Origin: Ralstonia sp. UNC404CL21Col
GTDB taxonomy: Bacteria; Pseudomonadota; Gammaproteobacteria; Burkholderiales; Burkholderiaceae
DNA: 64,000 bases
Assembly: GCF_000620465.1 (NCBI RefSeq)
Contig: NZ_JIBE01000004.1
Coordinates: 806,001-870,000 of the forward strand
Reading direction: 5' to 3'
The position numbers and the translations under genes are program-made. Shown here piece by piece: positions 1 to 8,804 of this stretch; position 1 is the first letter of the stretch; each line of letters starts with the position of its first letter. Below the pieces are notes generated by a model. It saw only the letters and a program-made list of their open reading frames with translations, was not told the DNA's origin and ran no database searches.

Positions 1-1
1 G

Positions 2-1159
2 CTGTATCACTTTGCCGTGGAGGTGGCCGAAGCGCCGAGCGAGCGGCACTGGCTCCTGGCCGCCTATGCGCTGGATGCCGCGCTGATCGCGCTGCTGCTG
101 ACCACCAACCTCGTCATCGATGGCGTGCACGCGTTCCACTTCGGTTTCTATCCGAAGGCGGGCGTGCTGGAGGCCGTGCATATCGCCCAGACAGTTGCGC
201 TGGTCACGCGCGGCATGTGGGTGCTCTACCGCGAGCAGCGGCATGCCACCGCCGAAAAGCGCAAACGGTTGCTGACGTGCCTGTTCGGCGTCGGGCTGAT
301 TTCGCTGGCAGCGGCCGACTACGCCGTCAACTACGGCGTTGCGTTCTACCCGCCGGGCGTGCTCCCGCTGGCCATTGCGCTGGGCATCATCGCCGTGGGC
401 GTGGTCAAGTTCGACCTGATGCGCCCGTATGCACTGGCCGCCACCGTTGCACATGAAGTGCGTACGCCACTGACGACCATCCGCCTGCAGGCCGCCGAAA
501 TCGCGCGCGCGTGGCCCGACGTCTACCGCGGCTATCAGCTCGCCATCGACAACGGCCTGTGCCAACCGCCGCAACATCCAGCCATGCTGGATCGCCTGTC
601 CAAACTGGCGGGCGCCATCACGTCGGAAGTCGCATCCGCGCACAGCGTGATCGAAATGGCGTTGGCCTCCGTTACGCTGGAGCGCCTCGACCGGCGCACC
701 TTTGCGGCCCACTCGCTGCGCGAATGCGTGGAGACAGCCGTGGCGCAGTATCCCTTTCAGGCCGGCGAGCGCGAACGCGTGCACGTGGAGGCCTTCAACG
801 CCGACTGGCGCTTCGTGGGCTCCGACACGCTGCTGGTCTATGTGCTGTTCAACCTGTTGAAGAACGCGCTGCACGCCATCCAGATCGCGCGCAAGGGGCA
901 CATCGAAATCTTCGCCCGTCACGATGGCGACAGCTACGTGCTCGTGGTGCGCGACAGCGCCACCGGCATTCCGCCCAGCGTGCAGCGCCGCATGTTCGAC
1001 CCATTCTTCTCGACCAAGCATGTCGGCAAGGGCTCGGGCGTGGGGCTGACATTCTGCCGCCGCGTCATGCAGGCATTCGGCGGGCGCATCCAGTGCGAAT
1101 CCGTGGTTGGGGAATACACGCTGTTCTCCATGCGGTTTCCCCAACCTCCTGCTATCTGA
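2..1159 (+). CDS. membrane sensor histidine kinase, N-terminus cut by window edge
   Basis: The frame is open from the first bases, so the true start lies upstream; the in-frame GTG at 17 is only internal or alternative. About four hydrophobic helices remain (residues ~13-33, 53-71, 85-105, 113-131 counted from that GTG). They are followed by an H-box with AHEVRTP (His146), an N-box NLLKNALHA, a D-x-G-x-G element and a GKGSGVGL G-box, so autophosphorylation looks intact. A long helical insert follows the H-box, as I recall for the CqsS/LqsS/PhcS type of autoinducer sensor kinase; that subfamily assignment is inference. No receiver gene is adjacent: the next gene is convergent and encodes a thioesterase. 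Confidence 0.85.
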   Translation: MYHFAVEVAEAPSERHWLLAAYALDAALIALLLTTNLVIDGVHAFHFGFYPKAGVLEAVHIAQTVALVTRGMWVLYREQRHATAEKRKRLLTCLFGVGLISLAAADYAVNYGVAFYPPGVLPLAIALGIIAVGVVKFDLMRPYALAATVAHEVRTPLTTIRLQAAEIARAWPDVYRGYQLAIDNGLCQPPQHPAMLDRLSKLAGAITSEVASAHSVIEMALASVTLERLDRRTFAAHSLRECVETAVAQYPFQAGERERVHVEAFNADWRFVGSDTLLVYVLFNLLKNALHAIQIARKGHIEIFARHDGDSYVLVVRDSATGIPPSVQRRMFDPFFSTKHVGKGSGVGLTFCRRVMQAFGGRIQCESVVGEYTLFSMRFPQPPAI

Positions 1160-1178
1160 CGTTCACACCTTCAGAGCG

Positions 1179-1685
1179 TCAGGACACGTGCGCCAGCTCC
1201 GGCAGCGTGTCCAGCTCGTACGCCTTCACGCGCGTGCGCACGTGGTCCGGCAACCGCTGAATCACGCGCTCAGCGTTGGCGCACACCACCTGCTGATACC
1301 CCAGCGACACCAGCCGCCCGCCTGAGACAAACCGGAACACCATGTAGAACGAGCACGGCTGCACCCGGAAGGTGTTCAGGTGGCATTCCACGCGCTGAAA
1401 CGGAAATGTCTCTTCAACGAATTCCTGATGCGCCAGCTTGGTCACGAAGATCACGCGTCCGCTCATGAGCAGATCTGCGTCAATGCATTCGTGGAACCAG
1501 CGCTCGCGCACCACGCCCTGCCACTCGAAATACCGGGCGAAATACGTATTGGCGTAGGCGTTGGAATCCTTCAGATAGACATCGAAGGCGTGTTGGAACG
1601 TCTGCTGCGCAGAAATGGCTTCGGGCAGCTCGGCATTGCGCAGATAGTGGTCGACAACTGTGGCAATGGATTGGCCTGTCGGCAT
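1179..1685 (-). CDS. hotdog-fold acyl-CoA thioesterase-like protein
   Basis: 168 residues from the ATG at 1685; the longer upstream frame has no protein-like composition and was discarded. The stretch DSNAYANTYFARYFEWQG followed by RERWF matches the catalytic-helix region of 4HBT/enediyne-type hotdog thioesterases, where an Asn/Asp-rich loop leads into an aromatic helix and an RE pair. The substrate is unknown; small acyl-CoA or ACP thioesters are the family expectation. It ends 19 bp from the convergent sensor kinase gene. No signal peptide, so cytosolic. Confidence 0.7.
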   Translation of the reverse strand: MPTGQSIATVVDHYLRNAELPEAISAQQTFQHAFDVYLKDSNAYANTYFARYFEWQGVVRERWFHECIDADLLMSGRVIFVTKLAHQEFVEETFPFQRVECHLNTFRVQPCSFYMVFRFVSGGRLVSLGYQQVVCANAERVIQRLPDHVRTRVKAYELDTLPELAHVS

Positions 1686-1816
1686 CGCATACTCCAAGAA
1701 TGGACTGGCTGCTGGCGGCAGCCGCGCATGTGCGGTGGTCCCGCGCATGTGTCCATTCTTCCGATGCACTTGCCGTTGCGTAACAAGGCAATGCCGTAGC
1801 CCTACGAACGGGCGGT

Positions 1817-3475
1817 CTACTCCCGGCCCGCAACACTCCGCAGCCCCGGCGGCCCCTGGTGAAAGCGGAATGTATTGCGCCCGTTGCGCTTGGCATCGTA
1901 GAGCGCCGCATCGGCCCATTCGAAAAGCACGTCCAGTCGTTCGTCGCCAGGCGTGAGCGTGACGGCACCGGCTGACAGCGTGACGTACGGCGCAGCAACG
2001 GAAGCCGCGTGCGGTTCGGCACGTTCAGCCACCATGGCCACGGCGCGGGCCACCGCCTGCCGGGCGTCATCGCGGTTCAGGTCGAACAGCATGGCCACGA
2101 ATTCTTCGCCGCCCACGCGCGCGATGAAGTCATCGGGGTGACGGCACGCCATGCCCAGCGTGTCGGCCACCATGCGCAGGCATTCGTCGCCTTGCAGGTG
2201 GCCGTAGGTGTCGTTGTATTGCTTGAAGCAATCGATGTCGAACAGCGCCAGCGTGACGGGGCGATTCTCCCGGCGGGCATGGTCGAACAGGCGCGGGGCC
2301 TGTGTCTCAAAAAAGCGGCGATTGAACAGCTGCGTAAGCGCGTCGCGATTGACATCGTTCTCGAGCACGCTGAGCTTGGCCTGCGTACGCTGCAGCTCGC
2401 CGCGCAGCGCGTCCTGGGCGCTGGCCATGCCCGCACGCTGCATCTGCTCGACCGTCACGTCGCGCAACAGCAGGAACATGCCCGCGTGCCGGCCGCGCGC
2501 GTCGCTCAGGCCTTCGAGCGTGACTTCCAGCGTGCGGCCCGTGTCGGGCAGCCAGACCTGGTGGCGATTGGGCAGTCGCGTCCGCTCGAATTCGCGCAGG
2601 ATGCCCGCCACGTTCAGCACGGCGGGCGGCATTGCATGCATCTGGGCGCTGGGCAGCAGATCGCGCGCGGCGGCGTTGATACTCGCAATGGAACCATCGC
2701 GGGCCAGCACGATGCAGCCGTCCCGCATGGCTTCGACGATCTTGCCCCGTGCGTAGGCGGCGGTATCACGCAGGCGCGGCCGCAGGACGACCCAGCCCAG
2801 CAGCGCGGTGCTGACCGCAAACGTGGCCGGTGTGAGATCGCCGCCGATCGCCGTCGTCCAGCGTTGCAGATACGCCAGGTGCGCCACCAGCGGCAGCAGT
2901 TGCCCGATGACAAGCGCCAGTCGCACCTGCGTGCGCGACGACACGTAAAGCCCCGAGCCCGCTTCGTCGATGGGGAACACCAGCAGCACAAGGCTGATGG
3001 CGAGCAGCACGTAGTTGTAGGCCGTGCCGATCCAGAAGACCCGCCCGTGATCGAACACGGCGCGCTGCATGCCGTCGATGACGACAAAGCGCGCATCAAG
3101 CCATACCAGGTGGTGCAGTTCATTGGTGGCGACCAGCCCGATGAACGCAGCGGCCACCAGCAGCGCCAGCACCCAGCCAGCCCGCACCAGCGGCAACGCA
3201 TTGAGTTCGGGCCGTATGAGGCCAATCACCATGCGCAGCCACGCCGCCGGCACCATCATGATCCCGAGATAGGCGACCTTGGCCCAGCCCACGCGCACGG
3301 GCATGTCGAAGGTCACGACCTCCATGAGACGTGCGCCGCTCCACAGCGCGGTGCCGAGCGCAAGCAGCATGAAGGCCGCGACTTCCGTGTCGTCACGGCG
3401 CGGCCATGACAGGCCGATCAGCGCGATGGAGACGAGCGCAGCGCAAGCCAGTGCTGCGATCAGCATGATCGGCAC
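1817..3475 (-). CDS. diguanylate cyclase with 7TM-type sensor, PAS and GGDEF domains
   Basis: About 550 residues. The N-terminal ~230 residues contain seven or so hydrophobic helices (HisKA_7TM-like layout), then a PAS-like segment (~245-350), a short coiled coil and a GGDEF domain that opens with DALTQLFNRRFF. The active-site loop reads RVGGEEF, so c-di-GMP synthesis from two GTP is expected at the inner membrane. The inhibitory I-site five residues before GG reads HPDD instead of RxxD, so product feedback may be weak. The start is GTG at 3475 or ATG at 3466. Neither has a good ribosome site of its own, but a small overlapping upstream frame does. Confidence 0.9.
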   Translation of the reverse strand: MPIMLIAALACAALVSIALIGLSWPRRDDTEVAAFMLLALGTALWSGARLMEVVTFDMPVRVGWAKVAYLGIMMVPAAWLRMVIGLIRPELNALPLVRAGWVLALLVAAAFIGLVATNELHHLVWLDARFVVIDGMQRAVFDHGRVFWIGTAYNYVLLAISLVLLVFPIDEAGSGLYVSSRTQVRLALVIGQLLPLVAHLAYLQRWTTAIGGDLTPATFAVSTALLGWVVLRPRLRDTAAYARGKIVEAMRDGCIVLARDGSIASINAAARDLLPSAQMHAMPPAVLNVAGILREFERTRLPNRHQVWLPDTGRTLEVTLEGLSDARGRHAGMFLLLRDVTVEQMQRAGMASAQDALRGELQRTQAKLSVLENDVNRDALTQLFNRRFFETQAPRLFDHARRENRPVTLALFDIDCFKQYNDTYGHLQGDECLRMVADTLGMACRHPDDFIARVGGEEFVAMLFDLNRDDARQAVARAVAMVAERAEPHAASVAAPYVTLSAGAVTLTPGDERLDVLFEWADAALYDAKRNGRNTFRFHQGPPGLRSVAGRE

Positions 3476-3608
3476 GCCGCGCGCGCATGGCGATGCCGGC
3501 GAATGACGACGCCAGCCGGTTGGTCCACGTGTATTCCCCGTTCGTTTGTTGTTCTTGCAGCGTATCGGGCACTGTTGTCGGGTGGATGACTGCGCGATGC
3601 GCCTCCAC
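3393..3608 (-). CDS. possible 71-aa upstream ORF overlapping the diguanylate cyclase start
   Basis: A GTG at 3608 is preceded by AGGAGG with an 8-base spacer, the best ribosome binding site in this gap. The frame runs through and past the start of the diguanylate cyclase and ends inside it. The encoded peptide is polar at first (TLQEQQTNGEYTW) and resembles no family I know. It could be a leader that couples translation of the cyclase, or an untranslated chance frame. The rest of the 305-bp gap up to the ABC transporter gene shows no other gene. Confidence 0.3.
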   Translation of the reverse strand: MEAHRAVIHPTTVPDTLQEQQTNGEYTWTNRLASSFAGIAMRARRADHADRSTGLRCARLHRADRPVMAAP

Positions 3609-3781
3609 TACCCGTTCCTCCTATCGGCAGGAATTGTAAAAACTGAAGGCCAGCGCGGCTTTGCAGCGCATGGTGGCGCCGTTGCGTGCCGGCATGCGTA
3701 TATCGATCTGCCAATGAATTCGTTTGCGCGGCGCAGCAATCACCCTACGCTTGAACCCCTAAAAATCATCAGGGGGTTGTC

Positions 3782-4669
3782 ATGCAAGCAAGCGTTTCGG
3801 GCGCGTTCTCGTTGTCGGGTCTGGCGCAGGCGTTGGCAAGGTCGTCGCGCCAGGCGGTGGGTGTGGTCATCGGGGCGGCGCTCGCGGTGGCGGTGCTCCA
3901 CGCGCCACAAGCCCATGCCGACAAGCTGGACGACATCAAGAAGGCGGGTGTGCTGCGGGTGGGTGTGTTCGACGCCAATCCGCCGTTCGGTTACGCCGAT
4001 GCCAAGACCGGCCAGCCTGTTGGCTTGGACGTGGACTACGCGCAGGAAATCGCCAACAAGCTGGGCGTCAAACTGGAATTGCGCGCCACCAATCCGGCCA
4101 ACCGCGTGCCGCTGCTCACGTCCGGCAAGGTCGACATCGTGGCCGCCAACTTCACCATCACCGATGAGCGCAAGAAGCAGATTGAATTCAGCACGCCGTA
4201 CTTTGCCAGCGGCCTGCAGTTCATCGCCAAGAAGGGTGTACTCAAGCAGCCGGACGATTTGAAGAAAGACGGCATCCGCCTGGGCGTCGACAAGGGCACC
4301 ACGCAGGAAACCACGCTGCGCGACGGCTATCCTAACGCCCGCGTGATTGCCTATGACGATTCCCCGCTCGCGCTCACCGCACTGCGCACCGGTGCCATCC
4401 AGGCATTTGCGCAGGATGGTGCCAAGCTGGGCGCGCTGCTGGCCACGCTGCCCAATCGCAGTGAACTGGAGATCTCGCCTTTCGTGCTGACGCGCGAGTA
4501 CATGGGCATCGGTGTGCCGAAGGGCGAAACGAAGCTGACAGCCACCATCGACCAGATTCTGCAAGGTCTCGAGAAGGACGGCACCGCCGGCCGCATCTAT
4601 GACCGCTGGTTCGGTCCGAAGAGCGCCGCCCCGCTGCCGCGCGACTTCATCATCGGCAGCACCAAGTGA
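3782..4669 (+). CDS. polar amino-acid ABC transporter, periplasmic binding protein
   Basis: 295 residues with a long signal peptide ending around QAHA|D (residue ~46), then a family-3 solute-binding fold: the opening IKKAGVLRVGVF, PFGYADA, and a hinge region with VDIVAANFTIT and YFASGLQF. It would capture an amino acid, probably polar or sulfur-containing, in the periplasm. The ATG is preceded by AGGGGG with a 5-base spacer. The stop overlaps the start of the first permease (GTGA), so the three genes form one operon. No ATPase gene lies next to them. Confidence 0.92.
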   Translation: MQASVSGAFSLSGLAQALARSSRQAVGVVIGAALAVAVLHAPQAHADKLDDIKKAGVLRVGVFDANPPFGYADAKTGQPVGLDVDYAQEIANKLGVKLELRATNPANRVPLLTSGKVDIVAANFTITDERKKQIEFSTPYFASGLQFIAKKGVLKQPDDLKKDGIRLGVDKGTTQETTLRDGYPNARVIAYDDSPLALTALRTGAIQAFAQDGAKLGALLATLPNRSELEISPFVLTREYMGIGVPKGETKLTATIDQILQGLEKDGTAGRIYDRWFGPKSAAPLPRDFIIGSTK

Positions 4670-5433
4670 GCTTGAGCCTGCCGGCCCTCCTCCAACCCCT
4701 GCCGCCGCGTTATCTCGGCTGGATGCTGGAGGGCTTCGGGATGACGCTGCTGGTGTCGGCGGCTGCCATCGCGGGCGGGCTGGCCATTGGCCTGCTCCTG
4801 ACGGCGCTGCGCGCGAGTGCTCAGCCGTGGCTGCACTTGCCGGCCCGCGCGCTGGTGGCCTTCCTGCGCAAGACGCCGTTATTGGTCCAATTGTTCTTCT
4901 GGTATTTCGGCGCGGCGCAATTGCTGGGCGAAGACGTGGTCGGTGCCATCACCGGCTGGGGCGGCATCGCCGTGGGTGCCTGGCGATTGCCTGCGCCGTC
5001 GTTCGAATTTCTGGCGGCGGCGTTCGGCATCGCGCTGTACGCCGGCGCGTTCTTCTCGGAAGAGCTGCGCGCCGGCATTCGGGCGGTGCCGCGCGGGCAG
5101 CGCGAGGCCGCGCTATCGCTGGGTTTCACGCCGCGTGCCGCCTTCCTGCGTGTGGTGCTGCCGCAGGCGCTGCGCGTGTCGGCGCTGCCGCTGCTGGGGC
5201 AATGTGCCAACACCATCAAGAACACCTCGCTCGCCATGGGCATCGGGCTGGCCGAGCTTGCGTATAGCGCGCGACAGGTGGAAACCGACACGCTGCTCGC
5301 CTTCCAGGCCTTTGCCGTGGCAACCGTGCTGTATGCAGGGCTGATCCTGTTGCTGCAATGGGCCGCGCCCCAGTTGCTGCGGCGGCTCGGCTGGGCATCG
5401 ACATCGACGCTGCCGAACGGAGCGCCCTCGTGA
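4666..5433 (+). CDS. amino-acid ABC transporter permease (HisM type), first of pair
   Basis: 255 residues, GTG start overlapping the stop of the binding-protein gene in a GTGA junction. Five to six hydrophobic helices, with the EAA loop that docks on the ATPase visible as ELRAGIRAVPRGQREAALSLG (residues ~127-147). It also contains the family signature around FLRKTPLLVQLFFWYFG. It should form the membrane channel together with the following permease. Its own stop again overlaps the next start, indicating translational coupling. Confidence 0.92.
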   Translation: MSLSLPALLQPLPPRYLGWMLEGFGMTLLVSAAAIAGGLAIGLLLTALRASAQPWLHLPARALVAFLRKTPLLVQLFFWYFGAAQLLGEDVVGAITGWGGIAVGAWRLPAPSFEFLAAAFGIALYAGAFFSEELRAGIRAVPRGQREAALSLGFTPRAAFLRVVLPQALRVSALPLLGQCANTIKNTSLAMGIGLAELAYSARQVETDTLLAFQAFAVATVLYAGLILLLQWAAPQLLRRLGWASTSTLPNGAPS

Positions 5434-6203
5434 CGACGGAAGCCGTGCTCCTGCACCTGCGTTACCTGCTGATCGGTCCGTATCCGAATGGCCCGCTGGC
5501 CGGCGCGGCGCTCACCTTGTGGATGGCGCTGTGGGCGTGCGTGGTCGCCACGGCAGCGGGTGTTGGTGCGGCACTGTTGCTCGACCGGCTCGACGCCATG
5601 CCAAGGCTGCGCCGACTGGCGCGTCTGCTGCGCGGGCTGCTGGCCACGCTGCGGGCCATCCCGGTACTGATGCTGATGTTCTGGGCGTACTTTCTGATCC
5701 CGATGGCGCTGGGCGTGGCGGTGCCGGAAACCGCCACGGTCGCCGCCGCGCTTGCCGCCGTGGGCGCTGCCTACATCACCCAGAGCATGGAGGCCGGCTT
5801 GCGCGCCGTCGGTGCCGGGCAGCGCAACGCGGCGCTGGCGCTGGGCATGTCGCCCACACAGGCGTTGCTGACCGTGGTGCTGCCGCAGGCGTGGCGTATC
5901 ATGCTGCCGTCGCTGGCCAATCAATGGGTGTCGACGGTCAAGGACACATCGCTGGCCTACATCGTGGGCGTGGTGGAATTGTCCACTGCCGCCAGCCAGG
6001 TCAACAGCCGCACCGTGGCCTACCCGGCGGAGGTATTCGGCGCGGTGGCCGTGCTGTATTTCCTGCTGTGCACCGGCATCGAGGCCTTGCCCAACTGGTT
6101 GCGCGCGGGCCCCCGCACGCCCGTGGCGCAACCAGCCCACATGTCGACCTGGCAACGCTTTTTGCGCTGGCGTGAACGCCCTGTTTCAGATGCCGTGACA
6201 TAG
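5430..6203 (+). CDS. amino-acid ABC transporter permease, second of pair
   Basis: 257 residues from the GTG at 5430, chosen because it overlaps the previous stop as GTGA, exactly like the junction before it; the frame is open further upstream but inside the previous gene. Several membrane helices and an EAA loop (MEAGLRAVGAGQRNAALALG, mid-protein) are present. The conserved segment LRAIPVLMLMFWAYF corresponds to the LRxxPxLv region of the partner permease. The operon ends here without an ATP-binding subunit, so the pair must use an ATPase encoded elsewhere. Confidence 0.9.
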   Translation: MTTEAVLLHLRYLLIGPYPNGPLAGAALTLWMALWACVVATAAGVGAALLLDRLDAMPRLRRLARLLRGLLATLRAIPVLMLMFWAYFLIPMALGVAVPETATVAAALAAVGAAYITQSMEAGLRAVGAGQRNAALALGMSPTQALLTVVLPQAWRIMLPSLANQWVSTVKDTSLAYIVGVVELSTAASQVNSRTVAYPAEVFGAVAVLYFLLCTGIEALPNWLRAGPRTPVAQPAHMSTWQRFLRWRERPVSDAVT

Positions 6204-6250
6204 GTCACATCGCTATCTTGGGTTCACAAAACGTCGGTATCATCGAGAAC

Positions 6251-7732
6251 ATGACCGATACCCGCGCCTCTACCCATCTCTATCCCGCGCACGACCTGGC
6301 GATCTGCACCGACGCCAACACTGCCGTCGAGCGCATCACCGCCATCTACGAGCGCTCCGCGCAGGCGATCCGCGATCGCTTCCACGCCTTTGCGCGCGGA
6401 GAGGACTGCAGCGAAGACCTCGCCGCCTGCTATCCGTATCTCGGCATCACCGTCGACCCGAAAACGCTGGTGAGCGACGCGCGGCCGGCGTGGGGCACGG
6501 TGGCGTATCCGGGCGTGTACGGCACGACGCTCACGCGACCGGACTTGTTCCGTGATTACTACCGCGTACAGATTGAGCGCCTGCTGCACTATCACAACAG
6601 CCCCGTCGTGGTGGGCGTGAGCAACCGGCCGATTCCACTGCCGTTCGTGGTGGAAGCGTCGACGGTGGACATCACGCCGGAACAGGCGCGCGCGCTGGGG
6701 GGCGCGTTTACGCTGCCCGACCTTGCGCAGATCGACGATTCCATCGCCAACGGCACATACCGCCCGATTGGCGACGAACCGCAGCCCTTGTCGATGTTCA
6801 CAGCCGAGCGCGTCGACCTGGCCCTGCAGCGCCTGTACCACTACACCGCCACGCACCCGAAGCACTTCCAGCGCTTCGTGCTGTTCACCAATTACCAGCG
6901 CTATGTCGATGAGTTTGCCGCCCTCGGCCGCAAGCTGATGGAGGACGGCAACGACGAGGGCTACATCCGCTTTGTCGAGCCCGGCGACACCGAACACGAA
7001 CTCGGCACGCCCGCGCCGGACGACTCCCACCGCATCAAGGGCCTTCCGCAGATGCCCGCCTACCACCTGGTGCGCGAAGATCGCCTGGGGGTGACGCTGG
7101 TGAACATCGGCGTGGGCCCGTCCAACGCCAAGACCATCACCGATCACCTGGCCGTGCTGCGTCCGCACTGCTGGATGATGATCGGCCACTGCGGCGGCCT
7201 GCGCCGCTCACAGCAGCTGGGCGACTACGTGCTCGCCCACGCCTATGTGCGCGACGACCACGTGCTCGACCAGGACCTGCCCCCTTGGGTGCCCGTGCCG
7301 CCCATCGCCGAGATCCAGGTGGCGCTGCAGGAGGCGGTGGCGCGCATCACGGGGCTCTCGGGCGCCGACATGAAATCGCGCATGCGTACCGGCACGGTGG
7401 TCTCCACCGACGACCGCAACTGGGAGTTGAAGTACCAGGCGCTGTACAGCCGCTTCAACCAGTCGCGCGCGATTGCGATCGACATGGAAAGCGCGACCAT
7501 TGCCGCCAACGGCTTCCGCCTGCGCGTGCCCTACGGCACCCTGCTGTGCGTGTCGGACAAGCCGCTGCACGGCGAACTGAAGCTGCGCGGCATGGCCAAC
7601 CTGTTCTACCGCCAGCGTGTCAGCCAGCATTTGGACATCGGCATGGAAGCCGTGCGCCTGTTGCGCGAAAGCGGCGTTGAAGCGCTGCACTCGCGCAAGC
7701 TGCGCAGCTTTGACGAACCCGCGTTCCGATAG
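6251..7732 (+). CDS. amn: AMP nucleosidase
   Basis: 493 residues, close to the ~484 of E. coli Amn. It hydrolyses AMP to adenine and ribose 5-phosphate in the cytosol and helps set adenylate levels. The N-terminal ~200 residues form the Amn-specific domain. The C-terminal part carries nucleoside-phosphorylase-family motifs: NIGVGPSNAKTITDHLAVLR, IGHCGGLRRSQQLGDYV, and AIAIDMESATIAANGFRL with the ribose-binding Met-Glu. The ATG at 6251 (MTDTR) gives the family start; an earlier in-frame start at 6218 lacks support. It stands alone, convergent with the LysR gene. Confidence 0.95.
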   Translation: MTDTRASTHLYPAHDLAICTDANTAVERITAIYERSAQAIRDRFHAFARGEDCSEDLAACYPYLGITVDPKTLVSDARPAWGTVAYPGVYGTTLTRPDLFRDYYRVQIERLLHYHNSPVVVGVSNRPIPLPFVVEASTVDITPEQARALGGAFTLPDLAQIDDSIANGTYRPIGDEPQPLSMFTAERVDLALQRLYHYTATHPKHFQRFVLFTNYQRYVDEFAALGRKLMEDGNDEGYIRFVEPGDTEHELGTPAPDDSHRIKGLPQMPAYHLVREDRLGVTLVNIGVGPSNAKTITDHLAVLRPHCWMMIGHCGGLRRSQQLGDYVLAHAYVRDDHVLDQDLPPWVPVPPIAEIQVALQEAVARITGLSGADMKSRMRTGTVVSTDDRNWELKYQALYSRFNQSRAIAIDMESATIAANGFRLRVPYGTLLCVSDKPLHGELKLRGMANLFYRQRVSQHLDIGMEAVRLLRESGVEALHSRKLRSFDEPAFR

Positions 7733-7758
7733 CGCGGGTGAGCACCGACTAGCGCCGG

Positions 7759-8676
7759 TTAGCGCGGGGGCGGCTCCGGCAGCGCCTCGCGCAGGAAGTC
7801 CAGAAATACCCGCACCACCTCGGGCAAGGTGCGGCCCGCCAGGGTCTGCAGTTCCACGGTCCGCCCCCGCATGCCGCGCTCGCGGATCTCCGCGGCATGC
7901 AATTCACCGCGCTGCACGCGCTCGCGCACGGTGATTTCCCCGGCAATGCCCAAGCCGCCGCCTTGCAGCACGAAACTCAACAGCCCGTCGAAGCGGTTGC
8001 TGACCAGCACCGGCTCGAACACGAGCCCACGTTGACTGCAGCCCATGTCGAACAACTGGCGCACCGTGTTGTCCGGCCCGGAAAGCGCAATCGGGAATGG
8101 GTGCATCTGCGCCAGCGTCACGCTGCTGAACTTCGCCAGCGGGTGGTCGGGCCGCATGATGGCAAACACCGAGCCACGCTGCTGATACGCCACGCGAATG
8201 CCGTGCACGGCGGCGCGGCTGTAGGTCAGGCCGATGTCCACGTCGCCACGCAAGACGGCCTCGGTCACGCGCATGGGCTCTTCGGCGCGCAGGTCGAACT
8301 GAATGCCGGGATGCCGCTCGCGAAACGCCACGATGGCGCGCGGCACAAACTCGATCGCAAAGCCATCGGAACACGCAATGCGCACGCGGCCGCGCTGCAG
8401 CCCTTGCAGGCGTTGGATATCCGACACCACGCGCTCTGCTTCCAGCGCCCCGCGCAGGGCATGCGCGGCAAGCAGCTCGCCGGCTGCGCTGGGTCGCATA
8501 CCGCGCGGTTGACGCTCGAACAGCGGCACGCCGAGCAGCTCTTCAAGCATCGCCACCTGCCGGCTGATGGCGGAGGCGCTGACATGCAGGCGCGCGGCCG
8601 CTTCAGTCAACGAGCCCGTGCGCACGACCTCCAGAAAATAGCGGAGGGACGTCTCCTGCAGGCGATGAGATGACAT
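7759..8676 (-). CDS. LysR-family transcriptional regulator
   Basis: 305 residues. The N-terminal winged helix-turn-helix is clear (residues ~10-65: YFLEVVRTGSLTEAAARLHV, SASAISRQVAMLE, LFERQPRGM), followed by a periplasmic-binding-protein-like effector domain. It is divergent from the exported M20 peptidase gene, with 128 bp between the two starts, and LysR proteins usually control such a divergent neighbour. That regulatory link is inferred from position alone. Confidence 0.9.
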   Translation of the reverse strand: MSSHRLQETSLRYFLEVVRTGSLTEAAARLHVSASAISRQVAMLEELLGVPLFERQPRGMRPSAAGELLAAHALRGALEAERVVSDIQRLQGLQRGRVRIACSDGFAIEFVPRAIVAFRERHPGIQFDLRAEEPMRVTEAVLRGDVDIGLTYSRAAVHGIRVAYQQRGSVFAIMRPDHPLAKFSSVTLAQMHPFPIALSGPDNTVRQLFDMGCSQRGLVFEPVLVSNRFDGLLSFVLQGGGLGIAGEITVRERVQRGELHAAEIRERGMRGRTVELQTLAGRTLPEVVRVFLDFLREALPEPPPR

Positions 8677-8804
8677 AAGCGACGTAGGCGCAAGGCCCTT
8701 CTGCTTTGCATGAAACGCAAAGATATCCCAAGAAAATTCTAATGGTCAAAAAGGTGCGGTATGCGCAGACTCACCCGGAACTGTTCGACCAGCGGAGTGT
8801 CCTG

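Noticed and set aside
2-1685. Idea that the first two genes are part of the phc quorum-sensing operon
   Set aside because: The thioesterase is convergent, not co-directional, and no phcR/phcQ-like gene follows; only the kinase similarity remains.
2009-3409. Plus-strand frame (~466 codons) opposite the diguanylate cyclase
   Set aside because: Shadow of GGDEF gene; no motif, composition typical of antisense frames.
3782-6203. Complete ABC importer
   Set aside because: No Walker A/B protein in the operon or its flanks; recorded as binding protein plus two permeases only.
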